DNA of 6,164 nucleotides from Thermoprotei archaeon. Its GTDB lineage: Archaea; Thermoproteota; Thermoprotei_A; Sulfolobales; Ignisphaeraceae. Below, in pieces: positions 5,383-6,164 of this stretch. Every line of letters begins with the position of its first letter. The first letter of the stretch is position 1. The notes under the pieces are model-generated. The model was not told the DNA's origin. It saw nothing but the letters and a program-made list of their open reading frames with translations, and made no database searches. The translations under genes and the position numbers were made by a program. Where the stretch lies: NCBI GenBank assembly GCA_003661905.1, contig QMXA01000069.1, positions 1 through 6,164 on the forward strand, in the 5' to 3' direction.

Positions 5383-5394
5383 AAGCTATAGCTT
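5383..5394. promoter_or_regulatory. 12-bp perfect palindrome, possible operator
   Basis: AAGCTATAGCTT is exactly self-complementary and sits at the predicted start site of the PhoU-like gene. It partly overlaps an odd inverted repeat, CTTCT-A-AGAAG (5375-5385). A symmetric site at the transcription start is where archaeal repressors commonly bind. No regulator can be named. Confidence 0.35.
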
Positions 5395-5395
5395 G

Positions 5396-5401
5396 AAGGT
5401 G
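5396..5401 (+). promoter_or_regulatory. SD that fixes the PhoU-like start at ATG 5408
   Basis: AAGGTG ends six bases before ATG 5408. The longer in-frame reading from TTG 5393 would contain this motif, so it is rejected. Confidence 0.7.
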
Positions 5402-5407
5402 CTAGCA

Positions 5408-6088
5408 ATGACCGAGAGCTTCATAAAGCCCGAAGACTTAGTGAAAATTTCAATTGCAGAATCCAATATAGCTGAACAAGTAAGAACTCTCTGTAAATTA
5501 CTTGTAGACGAATATATGTATGTAAATGATTTATTCAAATTATTCGCTAATCATATGTATGTAGCTGTTGAAAGCGAATACCCTAAGGTTAGAAATAGCA
5601 AGGAGAATCTGGAAAATGCTAGCGATAAGGCTATGGAGTACTTAGTCCGTGTGGGAATAGGTCTAGGATTCAAAGATATATATGCTTCAATAATGCAGGA
5701 AATAAGTAAAGCTGCAGAATTACTCGATACAGCAGCATATAAACTTGTAATTCTCTCTAAATTAAGACCAAAACTAACGGACAAAATCTCAGCACTCATG
5801 GAGCGAATTCTTGAAAACATTAAACTAAGCCTTGAGAAACTCGATACAGCAGCCTCACTCTTCCTCGTTAATCCTAAGAAGGCAATAGAGATTTCTTTTG
5901 AAATATCAAAGATTGAAGCATCAATAGATGAACTATATAGAGATATGAATATATCGTTAATAGCTGAGATCGAATCAGAGAAGGTATTGATAATATTGAA
6001 GGATGTAGTAGATACACTTGAGGAAATAGCTGATGTAATTAGACACGCAGCTACATACATTAGATACATATCTCTTCATAGAGTGTGA
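5408..6088 (+). CDS. PhoU-like / DUF47 family protein
   Basis: Predicted cytoplasmic all-helical protein of 226 residues, close to the usual length of DUF47/PhoU-like proteins. These carry two pseudo-symmetric helical bundles and bind metal clusters through E-x-x-x-D motifs. Such motifs are visible at about E69-D73, E175-D179 and E205-D209. The C-terminal helix DVVDTLEEIADVIRHAATYI (199-218) has the characteristic family look. The two halves share the in-phase segment LDTAA (about 106-110 and 145-149). Family members are usually linked to phosphate uptake, often beside a Pit-type transporter, but no transporter is in view. The next gene starts nine bases downstream and looks like a HAD hydrolase. 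A possible own promoter and a palindromic operator lie upstream. ATG 5408 is chosen by SD spacing. Family placement is by pattern and not by search. Confidence 0.72.
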   Translation: MTESFIKPEDLVKISIAESNIAEQVRTLCKLLVDEYMYVNDLFKLFANHMYVAVESEYPKVRNSKENLENASDKAMEYLVRVGIGLGFKDIYASIMQEISKAAELLDTAAYKLVILSKLRPKLTDKISALMERILENIKLSLEKLDTAASLFLVNPKKAIEISFEISKIEASIDELYRDMNISLIAEIESEKVLIILKDVVDTLEEIADVIRHAATYIRYISLHRV

Positions 6089-6090
6089 TC
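6085..6090 (+). promoter_or_regulatory. SD overlapping the PhoU-like stop codon
   Basis: GTGATC is complementary to GATCAC of the 16S 3' end, lies seven bases before ATG 6098 and contains the upstream TGA stop. This suggests coupled translation of the two genes. Confidence 0.45.
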
Positions 6091-6097
6091 ATAGAAT

Positions 6098-6164
6098 ATG
6101 AAGAATAAAGAGGAAAAAATAAAGGCATTGATAATAGGTGCAAGAGCTGTTATATTTGACAAAA
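6098..6164 (+). CDS. Probable HAD-superfamily hydrolase, 5' fragment
   Basis: Only the first 22 codons are in the window; the rest runs off the right edge. After a short charged start (MKNKEEKIK), the sequence ALIIGARAVIFDK forms a hydrophobic strand ending in an aspartate. It fits motif I of HAD hydrolases (hhhhD-x-D-G-T), with the expected D-G-T just beyond the end. ATG 6098 is the only start, because an in-frame TAG lies at 6092-6094. It is nine bases behind the PhoU-like gene and probably in the same operon. If it is a HAD phosphatase, pairing with a PhoU-like protein would fit phosphate metabolism. The subfamily and substrate cannot be told. Confidence 0.55.
   Translation, partial: MKNKEEKIKALIIGARAVIFDK

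Noticed and set aside
5551..6069. Long open frame (172 codons) on the minus strand opposite the PhoU-like gene
   Set aside because: Its serine-rich, low-complexity product has no recognisable pattern, while the plus strand has a coherent helical family signature, an SD and good spacing to neighbours. It is a codon-bias artefact.

Overview
The window looks like chromosomal housekeeping DNA from an AT-rich thermophilic crenarchaeon (Thermoproteota; Sulfolobales/Desulfurococcales-like). The evidence is a Sulfolobus-type TFB with a CPPD zinc ribbon, an archaeal RNA polymerase subunit P/Rpo12, an archaeal SUI1-type aIF1, an archaeal/eukaryal-type glycyl-tRNA synthetase, BRE/TATA-like promoters and GGTG-type Shine-Dalgarno (SD) motifs. 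The genus cannot be fixed from sequence alone.

Layout. 1-128: AT-rich, no supportable gene. 129-214: unusually structured TFB control region, with two near-identical BRE/TATA modules 23 bp apart, a five-codon mini-ORF, an anti-SD-like element and a strong AGGAGGTG. 215-1144 (+): transcription factor B. 1190-1504 (-): aIF1/SUI1. 1598-1753 (+): Rpo12, divergent from aIF1 and too short to be obvious unless its start is corrected to an internal TTG. 1748-2659 (-): agmatinase/ureohydrolase, overlapping the end of rpo12 tail to tail. 2760-4493 (+): glycyl-tRNA synthetase, divergent from agmatinase across a palindromic TATA. 4548-4907 and 4910-5350 (+): two small unrecognised proteins, the first possibly a double-psi-barrel-like protein and the second all-helical. 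5408-6088 (+): PhoU-like/DUF47 protein. 6098 to the edge (+): start of a probable HAD-family hydrolase.

How it fits together. The left half is information processing: promoter recognition (TFB), RNA polymerase assembly (Rpo12), start-codon selection (aIF1) and tRNA charging (GlyRS), with one polyamine gene among them. The right end is a same-strand run (4548 to the edge) with tight spacing, ending in a PhoU-like protein and a phosphatase-superfamily protein, which hints at phosphate or phosphoester metabolism. There are no mobile elements, CRISPR arrays, tRNAs or rRNAs that I can see.

Start codons were reassigned using a recurring pattern: GGTG followed by exactly six bases and then the start, found at 215, 1598, 4548 and 5408. 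The most interesting unexplained signals are non-coding: the TFB leader, a second SD-masking hairpin at 4526-4540, and a 12-bp perfect palindrome at 5383-5394 at the predicted start of the PhoU-like transcript.
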